Shown here: positions 12,450 through 23,072 of the stretch, one piece after another
How positions within the stretch are numbered: position 1 is the stretch's first letter
Layout: each line of letters opens with the position of its first letter
The notes under the pieces: generated by a model
The model's database searches: none
Told to the model about the DNA's origin: nothing
The model's input: only the letters and a program-made list of their open reading frames with translations
From: Symsagittifera roscoffensis
Taxonomy: Eukaryota; Xenacoelomorpha; Acoela; Convolutidae
Length of the DNA stretch: 64,000 nt
Assembly (NCBI RefSeq): GCF_963678635.1
Contig: NC_087064.1
Location: forward strand, 83,819,847-83,883,846
Direction of reading: 5' to 3'
Position numbers and translations under genes: made by a program

Positions 12450-12832
12450 CTATTAGCCTAATAGTAGTAGTAGAAGAAGAAGAAAGAACACTTGAATTAC
12501 TATACAATAAAGAGCCGAGGCATCAGTGTAGCAAAGTGTAAATAATAAAATTGGTTATAAATTCATTGGTTACATCAAAAAAAAACATCAGAAAACAAGC
12601 AATAAACAAAAAAAAAAGCAAAATCGGTTACAGTTCGGAAATTGGTTGATTAAAGTATATGAAGTTTCGGATACTATAGAAAAATAAAGATTTAAGAATT
12701 AGGAACAAGCTGGTAATAAAACTTTACAAACAATTTTACACATAGTCCAATTATACAGCGTATATACAGAGTATATACAGTTTCTCTTTCAAGCAATGTG
12801 TGAAAAATTAAACTGAATTAAAACATATAGAA

Positions 12833-15800
12833 CTAGCAAAAACGGAAATCACGCCACGTATTTGTATTAGTACATATAGGATTGTTTCTCAATTCACTCA
12901 CGTAAAATTCTTTCAATTTTTTCTTGAATTCTGTTTTCGATTTTTCTAAATTGCGCAAAATTATGGGCAGTGAATTCCATTTTTTAGAAGTCAAATGAAA
13001 AAATGATTTTTGCAGAGAAGCAGTCGAACAATGTTTGTCAAAAATAATTTGTTTCGTTCTTTCGTTGAGCCTATAATTGGCAGTCGGTAGTCTCAGTGTA
13101 TTTTCAAAAGCCTTCTTTTTGTTTGTAAGTTATTGGTATAAGTATGTTATACACTTTAACTCAATTCTTTTCTCGATTCCAATGAACGATTTGCTAATGC
13201 GAAGAAGGGAAGAAGATTTAAATTTCGATCTGAAATATGTTCTTTTTAGCGCCCAGTTCAACTGTTTCTCCAGAGATAGCATCAAAGTAGCATTAATTTG
13301 TTGTAAGAAAATTGCTGAATAATCTAAATGTGATAAAACAAGACAATGAAGCAAGGCAACTAATGATAATGTCGGCAGTTGTTGTCCAATTGTATCAATA
13401 GTTTTAATCCCTTGGGCCATTTTTTGGAGAATTGTTTTGATTTGAGCATGAAAAGATAAACTTGAATCAAGAATTATGCCTAAATATTTGCATTCTGATT
13501 TTTTGGCTACATAATGCCCACTAATTACTAGTTTATCAGTATCCACATTTTTGCTATCATTTTTTTGACAAAATAGTATAAATTCCGATTTAGATGCATT
13601 CAGATTCAATTGGTTCTCCGCAAAAAATTCCGTTAGATTATTGAGTGATTTTTGCAATCGATTCAAAGCATCCTCAGAAATTATAGAAGAGGAAAAAACC
13701 ATACAGTCGTCAGCATATTGAACTAAAGTACAACCTTCATATAAATTGAACAACAACGGACCAAGTACCGTTCCTTGTGGGACACCTCGTTTTATTTCAA
13801 TCCAGTCTGCAAAAAATCCATTGACGTTTACTCTTTGAATACGTTTGTTAGGAAGCTAGCAATTAAAGCATTTGCTCCATTTGAAAAACCGAGAGAAAAT
13901 ATTTTTTCAATTAAAACTTCATGCGACATAGAATCAAAAGCCTTGGACAGATCTAATAAAGCTGCATGTACGATTTTTTTTGAATCTATTTGATTTCGAA
14001 TACTTTCTGTCACATAAACAAGAGCATCTTGTTTTGAAATGTTTTTGCGAAATCCGAATTGAAATGGTGTCATTATTTGAAATTTGTCAAGATGTTCTGT
14101 TATTTGGGCATTAAAAATTTTTTCAAAAATTTTAGAAAAAGCACAAGTTATTGATATTGGCCGATAATTTTTTGCATCCATTGGGTCATCTTTTTTAAAC
14201 AAAGGGGTTACGTTTGCTTTTTTCAGTTCGATCGGGAAAATGTTTTCATCTAAGCAAGTATTTATGACAAAAGTTAAATATGGAACTAAAACTGATTGAC
14301 CGTCAATGATTGCCCAAGCAGGTACGGTACAAGGTCCGAGAGGTTTTCTAACATTGATTTTTCAAACTATATCAAAGCATTGCTTCACTGCAATGTGTTG
14401 AAAACGAAAAGGTGCAGATTCAGAGGCAGATTTGTTGTAATTCGGAGGCTTTTTAGCGCCGAAAAATTCGCCTAAGTTTGAAAAAATATAATTGTCTTGG
14501 GTTATCATTTCACTGAAGGAATTTCGTAGAACTGTAATTCGATTGTTGCCAGAACATGTACCTCTAACTTGGTTAATATATCTCCATTTTTGTTGGATAG
14601 TGCTGAGAAGTGAAAAACATTTTTTTGAATGACCGAGTTGTTTACTTCTAATCAATTGGCTCATTTGATTACGTAAAAACTGGTACTTTGACCAATTATC
14701 GCTTGTGCTTTGACTGCGATATAATCTGAGTGAATTCAGTTTCTTAGTCAACAATTGCTGACATTCTGAATCGAACCATTCCGTTTTCAACACGTTTTTT
14801 GGTTTAAAATTACGAACAATCTTTTTTTCGATAGGAGCATGTTGCTGTAGAGCACCAGAAATTAAATAAATCATCGTCGAGAACATGTTTTGTGCGTCTG
14901 TACATTGATATAACAGATACCAAGGAAGAGCGGAGAGTGAATTGCAAAATTCATTTTTCTGATAATTTTTCTTATTGAAAGTCGAAATTATCCTCGGTAA
15001 AAGTTTGCCTCATTTTATATCCGTCAAAATAAATGAAGCAAAATGGTCGGTTTATAAGGTGTATCCAAAGAAAATTCAATGCCGTTTGTTTCATAGTCAC
15101 TGATTATGTAGTCGATATGAGTTCTCGTTGAGGAACTAATTCTGGTCTCATCGTTTGGACAAAAAACCTTCAATCCATATGGAATAATTATAGAATCTAA
15201 ATTTTCTTTTTCTTTGCTATCCAGATAATTTATGTTATAATCACCCAGAAGCGTAATTTTATTGCAAACTGAAAATGCATTATCTATGTTAAGCGTTAAT
15301 TGTTCCAAAAAATCAATAAAGTTTGATCTGCTTGGGTTATAACACAAATTAACTAACATTTTTTCTTTACTCGAAATGTTAAATGTAGATTTGCACTCAA
15401 CCCACACTGACTCATATTTTTCTTTATCAAATAAATTTAAATCAGGCCTCAATTTCGGAGCCAATTTGACTGGTATATATAACAAAACGCCACCGCCTTT
15501 CTTTTTTACCGCTGATTGCCTATCATATCTGAACATCGCATGCGTTCTAGGTTGGAAATTCCATAAATTGTCACTATCTTCTTTTTTAAGCCACGTTTCG
15601 GAAATTCCTATAATGGTATTTTCGCCCATATCATCAAGAAATTTTTTCAATTGCATCCGTTTTCTAATAATACTTTGAAAATTCAAATGAACAAATTTAA
15701 GATTTGCACAATTTTTTGAGCAGATACCGTAGACTGTTTCAATGGTTTCAATAGAACCAGGGTTTTTTTCAACATCCCCACTTTGGGTCAGTAACAACGC

Positions 15801-15929
15801 GAAAAGGAAAAGATGAGTCAGTGTGGTAGCTCTCCGCTCATTTATCCCACATTTCGATGATAATATCTTTTGCTGGCAGCTTAGATAGCCCCAGTAAACA
15901 ATAGTTTTTTCTTTTTGCCTTGGAAATTA
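12833..15929 (-). pseudogene. LINE ORF2: 2A-like motif, APE endonuclease, reverse transcriptase (frameshifted)
   Basis: The frame opens after a stop at 15929 with no ATG before a hydrophobic stretch and LLLTQSGDVEKNPGS, a 2A-like motif whose last Pro is Ser. Endonuclease signatures follow between 15700 and 15024: FVHLNFQSI, ISETWLKK, GGGVLLYI, LLGDYNINY and STRTHIDYIISD. A basic linker lies at 14886-14362. RT motifs are KNYRPISITCAFSKIFEK and LLDLSKAFDSMSHEVL (14202-13828, motif A Asp), then QYADDCMVFSS with the catalytic ADD (13756-13130). The tail with KKWNSLPIILRN and FKKKLKEFY ends at a TAG at 12833. At least three frame changes separate the blocks, so this copy is dead. The family is CR1/L2-like by domain order. 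Confidence 0.85.
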
Positions 15930-16067
15930 GAAAAATTGCACAAAACAACCAGAATTTAATATTCAGCATAATAAGTTAAATAAATTAAATAATCGCCAAA
16001 GTTTGCACCAAGAAAAAATGCGAAACTAGTATTTCCTAAAAAATTTTGCACCGTTTTGGAAAAATTG

Positions 16068-17054
16068 TTACATTTCTGCCGTTTTTGGATCTAAATTTGA
16101 TGATTGTTGGGTTTGCTTCATTCTGGGGCCGGTTGTAATCTCACATGTGTTTGCATTAATATCAGAACCTCTAAAAGAATCTCTAAAACTTTGCACCAAA
16201 ATTTCAACACCCCCATCAGAAGGATGCAAACCATCCGAGCTAAGCGCATCGGTATTTTGACTAAAATTTTTGTTTATGTCTAAAATATCCAATTTTACTT
16301 CGCCCAAGTCTTTTACATTCCGTACTAAATTAAGAATTTGCTTGTTTAGCTTCTGTACATTTGGATTAAAATCTTTTCTAAAAGCGCCTAAGGGAGTTAC
16401 AGTACATAGTGAAATTGTTTCTGGGGAGAATTTATGGTTTATGAGATAAATTAATTTTTCTAAGCTACTCGCGGCTTCCTTCGCGTCGAAATCACTTGAG
16501 AGGCAGTCATTTATTCCAATTAGCGTAGTTACATGTTTAAAATGTCGCGATTTACTGTTTCTCACGCGTTCCAGCAATGCAGAAATTTTGTGCCCACCAA
16601 ATTCTCTCGCCAACACATTTTCCGATATTTGTTCCAAATTGATTCTGTTAACAATTGAGTCTCCCAGTAATAGGCCAGAATATTCTCCTTCTCGTGGTAA
16701 AAATAAATGTTTTCGTTGCTGGTCGAATTTTTCTTCTTGAATATTGGTTGCTTGTATTTTGATTTCTTGGTTATTCTTGCTTTCTTGGTTATTTTCGCTT
16801 CGTTTGTTCTGATTTCTGCTCCGAGTTCCAATCTTGCTCCATTCATTTTCAAATTTGTTTTCTGTAATTTTCGAATTGCCCGTGTTTTTAAAATTTTCTA
16901 GATCAATAAATTTATTTCCTCTTTCTTCCTTTTTCGTTGATACAGTTAAGTTTTCGATAATTCGTTTAAAATAAGTAACATTTTCGACCAAGTCTTTATA
17001 CAGCTCGTATTTCAATTCGTCGTTCAAATTTCGGAAAGTTTCGAGGTCAAACAT
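16068..17054 (-). CDS. LINE ORF1 with SGNH (GDSL) esterase domain
   Basis: An intact 328-residue ORF1. Residues 1-100 are charged and probably helical or coiled-coil. Residues 125-300 form an SGNH hydrolase: block I LLLGDSIV (GDS at 131-133, nucleophile Ser), block III IGINDCLS (G180, N182, D183) and block V SDGLHPSDGG (Asp274, His277). ORF1 proteins with an esterase domain are known in CR1/L2-clade LINEs, where they replace the L1-type RNA-binding ORF1; their substrate is unsettled. All catalytic blocks are preserved here although ORF2 is broken. A second copy, truncated at its 3' end, is at 20916-21606. Confidence 0.85.
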   Translation of the reverse strand: MFDLETFRNLNDELKYELYKDLVENVTYFKRIIENLTVSTKKEERGNKFIDLENFKNTGNSKITENKFENEWSKIGTRSRNQNKRSENNQESKNNQEIKIQATNIQEEKFDQQRKHLFLPREGEYSGLLLGDSIVNRINLEQISENVLAREFGGHKISALLERVRNSKSRHFKHVTTLIGINDCLSSDFDAKEAASSLEKLIYLINHKFSPETISLCTVTPLGAFRKDFNPNVQKLNKQILNLVRNVKDLGEVKLDILDINKNFSQNTDALSSDGLHPSDGGVEILVQSFRDSFRGSDINANTCEITTGPRMKQTQQSSNLDPKTAEM

Positions 17055-17100
17055 GTTGGCGATTAAAAGCGAAATTAAAAATAAGACAATAAAATGAACC

Positions 17101-17600
17101 GACTGATCGCTAGAAATTTAATTTGGTTGTGATTAAATATTAAATATTAGTAGGGTAGGCTTTAGGATTTCGCCATGGGTTTTGAACCCTCGTTTATAAG
17201 TTCATAGTTTTTCTCGGTGGGTTGCAGTTTCCACACCAGCAAAGAATTCTCCACATACACAAGTTGTTATCTGCAAAATTTCTGTTGAAGAATTTCCAAT
17301 ACGTGTTTTTTAGAGATATTTTCAGGCTGTCATAATCTTGATTTTCGAAGTCCACAATTTGGCTAAAGTAGTTGTACAGCGTATTAGAACGTATATAATA
17401 ATTTTCATTTGACTTTTTCAGTCTTGTTGCTTGAACGGCGATCTCACCACGTGTTGCTTGTCTCGTTCGTGATTCGTTTTTATGAATAATTGTATTCAAA
17501 TCAATGTCATGTTTATTTTTTAGTAGTGAAAATAAGTACAATATGTCATGTAATTCAAAGTACATTAAGAGTGGAAGGAGCTTTAAAAATTTCAGTCTTT
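17101..17600 (-). mobile_element. 3' fragment of a second LINE (family L0)
   Basis: A minus-strand open frame (17565-17194) matches the end of a LINE ORF2: a helix-rich stretch with RTRQATRG, RSNTLYNYFSQ and a Cys-rich tail LCMWRILCWCGNC before the stop. The tail differs from the end of the neighbouring LINE at 12833, so this is a different family. In the duplicate copy (21746-22168) the frame extends upstream to SYTERLKFLKLLPLL, the typical start of the LINE C-terminal domain, where an LTR interrupts it. About 130 bp of 3'UTR separates its stop from the ORF1 start of the first LINE. Confidence 0.65.
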
Positions 17601-18499
17601 CAGTCGGTCATATTTGGAAGTTTGACCTTGAGGAATACGAACTACGTAATTTTGAGAAGAATTTTAATTTCTCAAAAATTCGAATTGAGCCTGTCATGCT
17701 CAACTTTCTCGCGAAAACTGAAAATCTCAGAAATAGAAGATCAGAACATCTGATTTACAATCGCGGGAAAGTACTTGAAAAAACAGCGGGAAATTGCTAT
17801 TCGCAATTTCCAGATACAAAATAAAGGCAAGTAGAGCCGTCCTATCCTGAAATAGGAGCAGGAGTGATAAAACGAGCAAAAGACAAAAAGCGAAACAAAA
17901 ACCGAAAAAGAACAGAAAAAGGAACAAAAACTATAAAACAAAAAATTTGACACCAAATGGTTCAGACAAAAACTTCAATTCTTGAGTCAAAACTTATTTC
18001 CCTTGTTGAAATTAATTAGTAACAAACTTCTCAAGTTATCATACTCAATTCTCAAGTTGCTTACTGATTTAGTTACTCCAATTCTTGAGTGTGCTGGTAT
18101 GTGAGTACCCAATTTAGTTTTCTCGAGTGTGTTTTATGATTGTTATGTTGAGGTAAGGAGAGTTATAGGTTGATCCATCTGAAATGGATCAAAGTTCCAC
18201 TGTCTAATAAAAAATAACTGTGCGGATTGTTCCGACCCTGTTTTTAACGGCGTTCGTGTATTTTGGGTATTTTGAGACCTAAGTATGGCGACATTCTTTT
18301 TTTCTAGAGTGGGGGGTATTTTGGTAGTGGCCTTTAAGCTCTAACGGGTTTTTAGTCTCATGTCGCAAGCGAACCGAATTGGCTCCGACCGTTTTGAGGT
18401 AGAAAAACACGAGACATAGTGTTCCTGACCCTTGAGCCAATGGTTATGGAGCCTATTCTTCTTAAGCCTCATATGTGACTGAAGTAGGCGACTGTTACA
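17601..18499 (+). repeat. LTR-1 of giant LTR retroelement (5' edge deleted)
   Basis: About 900 bp, nearly identical to 22169-23072 and related to 37260-38159 and 57225-58095. It ends ...CGACTGTTACA. Its first few bases are lost: the flank reads CTTTCAGTCGG instead of the longer form in LTR-2, as if 21 bp was deleted between two CAGT words. It contains a 9-bp-stem hairpin (18170-18192) followed by AATAAA at 18206-18211. The open frame here is not supported as a gene. Confidence 0.85.
18170..18211 (+). promoter_or_regulatory. LTR hairpin and polyadenylation signal
   Basis: TTGATCCAT/ATGGATCAA forms a perfect 9-bp stem with the 5-nt loop CTGAA, 13 bp upstream of AATAAA (18206-18211). The same arrangement occurs in LTR-2 (hairpin core 22745-22763, AATAAA 22779-22784), LTR-3 (37825-37843, AATAAA 37859-37864) and LTR-4 (57768-57786). 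The related LTR-5 has AATCCAT/ATGGATT (58672-58690). The position suggests the R region or 3' RNA processing signal. Confidence 0.6.
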
Positions 18500-18510
18500 T
18501 AGTATTTTTA

Positions 18511-18525
18511 TGGCGCTCCTGGTTG
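18511..18525 (+). promoter_or_regulatory. Candidate primer-binding site after LTR-1
   Basis: TGGCGCTCCTGG begins 11 bp after the LTR end. TGG pairs with the CCA end of a tRNA, as expected for a reverse-transcription primer site. The same site is at 23084 after LTR-2, and TGGCACTCCTGGGTG is at 59017 after LTR-5, with near-equal spacing. I cannot assign the tRNA. Confidence 0.4.
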
Positions 18526-18543
18526 TTTTTTGGAACAAAAACT

Positions 18544-20915
18544 ACAGCTCGAGGAGCAGCCGGACCAGATTACCAGGTGCCGCGCCAATGGAGGCCGAGG
18601 AGGCAACGTCATCAACACCTCAGAGTTCGGTAGTGTCCTCGGTGGTAGTGGTGGAGAGCAAGAAGGTGGAGAGACCGGCGGAGACCAGTCGGTCGAGATA
18701 TCTGGAGAAGGTAAAGGAGCTGGACTTGGAAGACCTGGAATGCAGACAAGAGTTGGCGGAAGCTTTGGGTCTCGAGCGAGTGTCACATGAAGACTTGAGT
18801 AGACACCAGTGCGTGGACTGGTTGAAGGCTGACGAGACGCATTTCTCAAGAGCAAGAATAATGGAGACGGCGGATTTGACGGGGATTCCCACAAAATCAG
18901 TCATGGGACCTATCAATTACAGGCCTCTCAAGTTGCTGGGGAGTCCCGGACTCATAGTGGAACCTCCAAAGCATCGAACGAGCATTGCCAGAATCAGGTT
19001 GGCAACTCCAGCGCAGTTGAGGGTGGTAGACAAACTATTGGACCCAAGAGAGATGGAATTGCCAGATGCCGCTTATGAAGGAACGAGGTTGGCGGACGAC
19101 CCTAGATATGGGAAACCCTGCGGAAACACCCAATTGGCCAAGACCTTGGCAGTTTACGACAGAGCAGATCCAGCTGCTGCGAGGGTGATTATTGTAGCGG
19201 GATCGGACTTCGAGGGAACCTCTCCCAAGTTGTTCTGGCCGGAGACTTTGGTATACTCACTGCCAGGAGCCGAGCTGAATCAAATGTTAACCTTGGTGGT
19301 AGCAATAAAATCGGAGATGCCTTGCGAGCCCGAGCTACTACTGTTTGCGGAAATGAATGACCACCTGCATGCGACTGGGTTTCTTGAGCAGCTCAAGGGC
19401 GATGAAACGGCGCCGAAGAGAATCTGGGAAGCTATCCAGACGTTATTTGCAGCGATGAATGAGGTACAGGAGAACGTTACCTCGCGGTTGGGTTCTAAGA
19501 CAAGAGTGGTGTTCACGACGTCCCCCGGGTACGCGAGCATGCCTCCCGCTCTGCAATTTGTGTATGCGGTCTTGATCTTAATAGCCGAGGGGAATGAATG
19601 GCGGATCCTGATGGCAGCTCCCAATCGGGAGTTAGAACCGACGAACTTGAGGCTTCGCAAGTCAGAACTGGCGGCGGCGTGGGCGGATGTGTCCCACGCG
19701 TTGAGGGGCTTCTACGAGTTAGCAGATATCCTCATTGTGTTGGACGAGGTCCTCTTGCTGGAGATATCGAACTTCGCCAGACAACTCAAGTTCAGTCCGG
19801 TTATAGGGGACGATCATCTAATAATAACTCACCTGACGGCCAGCCTGTGGTTTCGAAGCATGGACTTGACTATCACAAGCTCCACCAGTAAGTCTAGAGG
19901 ACCGAGCGATGAAAGAAAGAACGTAGCTGCAATTGAGAAGCAACTGGAGTCGATGGTGTATCGACTGACACAAGAAAGAGGCAGGTGGCCATTCCTGACA
20001 CCAAGGCTGGAAAACGCTACGGAGAAGACGAAGGAGAATGCCCCACCTCTTGTGAAGCAAATCTGGAGTTTTCTTGGGGAGCAGCTGGAAGTGGCCGAGA
20101 TAAGGGAAAAGACGGTGACCAGGTTCGTCACAGCTGCCAACGAGGTCACAATTGGAGGATTCTGGAGGGAGCACGCAAAGGGCGAGCTGAAGACGAGGGA
20201 TCACGAGATTCTTGAGTTCTTGAGTCCTTGTTGGGGAAAGGAGTTCTTGGCTGGCGTGTTTGGTGCAAAGGAGACCATCTTTGGAGCCTTTGTACAAGAA
20301 ATCCTGAGCATGCCCATCAGCATGTTGTTGGCACTGTACCTGGTTTACCCGAGGTACCTATTCAATATGGATCCGGCGTACATGTTCAGTCGGGGTGTGG
20401 AAATACTCCGGATTGACGGGTATCTGGCACCGGTGCTCCTGACCCATGGTGAACTGGTGTCATTTCATCGACTAACGAATTATGGGGAGCCTCTGTCGAT
20501 GGGGAAAACCCACTCGAGCATTGACACCTATTCATATAAGTGTGCTGCAAGGCTAATGACGCTGCTAGTGGAGTACCTCCTGATGATGAACCGACACATG
20601 ACTGGTGAGGAAAAGAATCCAAAGACGAAAGATGAATGGAGAAAAGTGAATGGGGGCATGCCTCTGTTGACAGACCTGTGCCTAGCGATGAGATCGGACC
20701 CAATGGGGATAATCCGGGGACTGGAGGAGGTCGTAACCTGCATTTATGGACCGGCCGTGACATACGCGTTTCCAGATCCTCTGGTGACAGCTTATCGCAA
20801 CTCCGTGACACACTTGAGCCTCATAAGTATACTGGATGGGACGACACTCAACTGGTTCCAGCAAGAGGTGCTGAGGGCACAAATGAGCAACACGGTACTC
20901 TTCGGAAAAGTGAAA
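18544..20915 (+). pseudogene. ORF-X copy 1, N- and C-terminally truncated
   Basis: Open frame 18510-20921 (803 residues) reading from the PBS region into ORF-X at about 18544. The first ~1.85 kb of ORF-X and all of gag-pol are absent. About residues 225-445 look like a degenerate SGNH domain: VAGSDFEGTSP (canonical GDS replaced by GSD, residues 231-233), YSLPGAEL (block II Gly253), FAEMNDHLH (block III Asn283, Asp284) and GDDHLIITH (block V-like 433-441). The later part contains LVYPRYLFNMDPAYMFSRG and VVTCIYGPAVTYAFPDPL, which I do not recognise. The frame is cut at 20915 by the tandem-duplication junction and runs only two codons further. Confidence 0.75.
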
Positions 20916-21606
20916 GATTAAAATCTTTTCTAAAAGCGCCTAAGGGAGTTACAGTACATAGTGAAATTGTTTCTGGGGAGAATTTATGGTTTATGAGATA
21001 AATTAGTTTTTCTAAGCTACTCACGGCTTCCTTTGCGTCGAAATCACTTGAGAGGCAGTCATTTATTCCAATTAGCGTAGTTACATGTTTAAAATGTCGC
21101 GATTTACTGTTTCTCACGCGTTCCAGCAATGCAGAAATTTTGTGCCCACCAAATCCTCTCGCCAACACATTTTCCGATATTTGTTCCAAATTGATTCTGT
21201 TAACAATTGAGTCTCCCAGTAATAGGCCAGAATATTCTCCTTCTCGTGGTAAAAATAAATGTTTTCGTTGCTGGTCGAATTTTTCTTCTTGAATATTGGT
21301 TGCTTGTATTTTGATTTCTTGGTTATTCTTGCTTTCTTGGTTATTTTCGCTTCGTTTGTTCTGATATCTGCTCCGAGTTACAATCTTGCTCCATTCATTT
21401 TCAAATTTGTTTTCTGTAATTTTCGAATTGCCCGTGTTTTTAAAATTTTCTAGATCAATAAATTTGTTTCCTCTTTCTTCCTTTTTCGTTGATACAGTTA
21501 AGTTTTCGATAATTCGTTTAAAATAAGTAACATTTTCGACCAAGTCTTTATACAGCTCGTATTTCAATTCGTCGTTCAAATTTCGGAAAGTTTCGAGGTC
21601 AAACAT
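20916..21606 (-). pseudogene. Duplicated LINE ORF1, 3' truncated
   Basis: The second copy of the esterase ORF1 N-terminal portion, from the start at 21606 to the duplication junction. It retains LLLGDSIV and IGINDCLS but lacks the DGLHPSD block, because that part lies beyond the duplicated segment. It is near-identical to 16364-17054. Confidence 0.85.
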
Positions 21607-22168
21607 GTTGGCGATTAAAAGCGAAATTAAAAATAAGACAATAAAATGAACCGACTGATCGCTAGAAATTTAATTTGCTTGTGATTAAATATTAAATATT
21701 AGTAGGGTAGGCTTTAGGATTTCGCCATGGGTTTTGAACCCTCGTTTATAAGTTCATAGTTTTTCTCGGTGGGTTGCAGTTTCCACACCAGCAAAGAATT
21801 CTCCACATACACAAGTTGTTTTCTGCAAAATTTCTGTTGAAGAATTTCCAATACGTGTTTTTTAGAGATATTTTCAGGCTGTCATAATCTTGATTTTCGA
21901 AGTCCACATTTTGGCTAAAGTAGTTGTACAGCGTATTAGAACGTATATAATAATTTTCATTTGACTTTTTCAGTCTTGTTGCATGAACAGCGATCTCACC
22001 ACGTGTTGCTTGTCTCGTTCGTGATTCGTTTTTATGAATAATTGTATTCAAATCAATGTCATGTTTATTTTTTAGTAGTGAAACTAAGTACAATATGTCA
22101 TGTAATTCAAAGTACATTAAGAGTGGAAGGAGCTTTAAAAATTTCAGTCTTTCAGTATAACTCATTTT
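21607..22168 (-). mobile_element. Duplicated L0 LINE 3' fragment, interrupted by LTR-2
   Basis: The minus-strand frame 22165-21746 preserves the L0 ORF2 C-terminal domain, from MSYTERLKFLKLLPLL to LCMWRILCWCGNC. LTR-2 starts at 22169 in the opposite orientation, so the giant LTR element inserted into L0 ORF2. The 5' bases next to the LTR (ATTTT, 22164-22168) do not match a target-site duplication at any LTR edge in the window. Confidence 0.65.
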
Positions 22169-23072
22169 TGTGCCAGTCGGTCATATTTGGAAATTTGACC
22201 TTGAGGAATACGAACTACGTAATTTTGGGAAGAATTTTAATTTCTCAAAAATTCGAATTGAGCCTGTCATGCTCAACTTTCTCGCGAAAACTGAAAATCT
22301 CAGAAATAGAAGATCAGAACATCTGATTTACAATCGCGGGAAAGTACTTGAAAAAGCAGCGGGAAATTGCTATTCGCAATTTCCAGATACAAAATAAAGG
22401 CGAGTAGAGCTGTCCTATCCTGAAATAGGAGCTGGAGTGATTAAACGAGCAAAAGACAAAAAGCGAAACAAAAACCGAAAAAGAACAGAAAAAGGAACAA
22501 AAACTATAAAAGAAAAAATTTGACACCAAATGGTTCAGACAAAAACTTCAATTCTTGAGTCAAAACTTATTTCCCTTGTTGAAATTAATTAGTAACAAAC
22601 TTCTCAAGTTATCATACTCAATTCTCAAGTTGCTTACTGATTTAGTTACTCCAATTCTTGAGTGTGCTGGTATGTGAGTACCCAATTTAGTTTTCTCGAG
22701 TGTGTTTTATGATTGTTATGTTGAGGTAAGGAGAGTTATAGGTTGATCCATCTGAAATGGATCAAAGTTCCACTGTCTAATAAAAAATAACTGTGCGGAT
22801 TGTTCCGACCCTGTTTTTAACGGCGTTTGTGTATTTTGGGTATTTTGAGACCTAAGTATGGCGACATTATTTTTTTCTAGAGTGGGGGGTATTTTGGTAG
22901 TGGCCTTTAAGCTGTAACGGGTTTTTAGTCTCATGTCGCAAGCGAACCGAATTGGCTCCGACCGTTTTGAGGTAGAAAAACACGAGACATAGTGTTCCTG
23001 ACCCTTGAGCCAATGGTTATAGAGCCTATTCTTCTTAAGCCTCATATGTGACTGAAGTAGGCGACTGTTACA
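22169..23072 (+). repeat. LTR-2
   Basis: A 904-bp LTR beginning TGTGCCAGTCG and ending CGACTGTTACA. These are 5'-TG and CA-3' ends inside an 11-bp imperfect terminal inverted repeat with two mismatches. It contains the hairpin (22743-22765), AATAAA at 22779-22784 and six CTTGAG/CTCAAG/CTCGAG words (22554, 22603, 22624, 22657, 22695, 23004). It is followed by the PBS-like TGGCGCTCCTGG at 23084. Confidence 0.88.

Larger units (their letters stand above)
12450..17100 (-). mobile_element. CR1/L2-like LINE, nearly full length but decayed
   Basis: A minus-strand non-LTR retrotransposon. ORF1 (17054-16068) has an SGNH esterase. ORF2 (about 15929-12833) has a 2A-like N-terminus, an APE-type endonuclease, a reverse transcriptase and a typical C-terminal tail. 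The 3' end is placed near 12450, where the minus strand runs through TTC and TAC triplet repeats. The 5' end is approximate, upstream of ORF1 and next to the tail of another LINE. ORF2 is frameshifted at several points. It lies about 390 bp upstream of the HEATR1 start codon in the same transcriptional orientation. Confidence 0.85.

Noticed and set aside
17504-17824. Plus-strand open frame across the start of LTR-1 (also at 22170-22397 and 57226-57453)
   Set aside because: It lies in LTR sequence and overlaps the LINE on the other strand, and the equivalent part of LTR-3 lacks it. It is treated as chance coding in a repeat.
18508-20300. Long minus-strand open frames opposite ORF-X
   Set aside because: They mirror the GC-rich plus-strand ORF, with Ser/Pro-rich low-complexity products that shift with the plus-strand copies. 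The plus strand has recognisable SGNH motifs.
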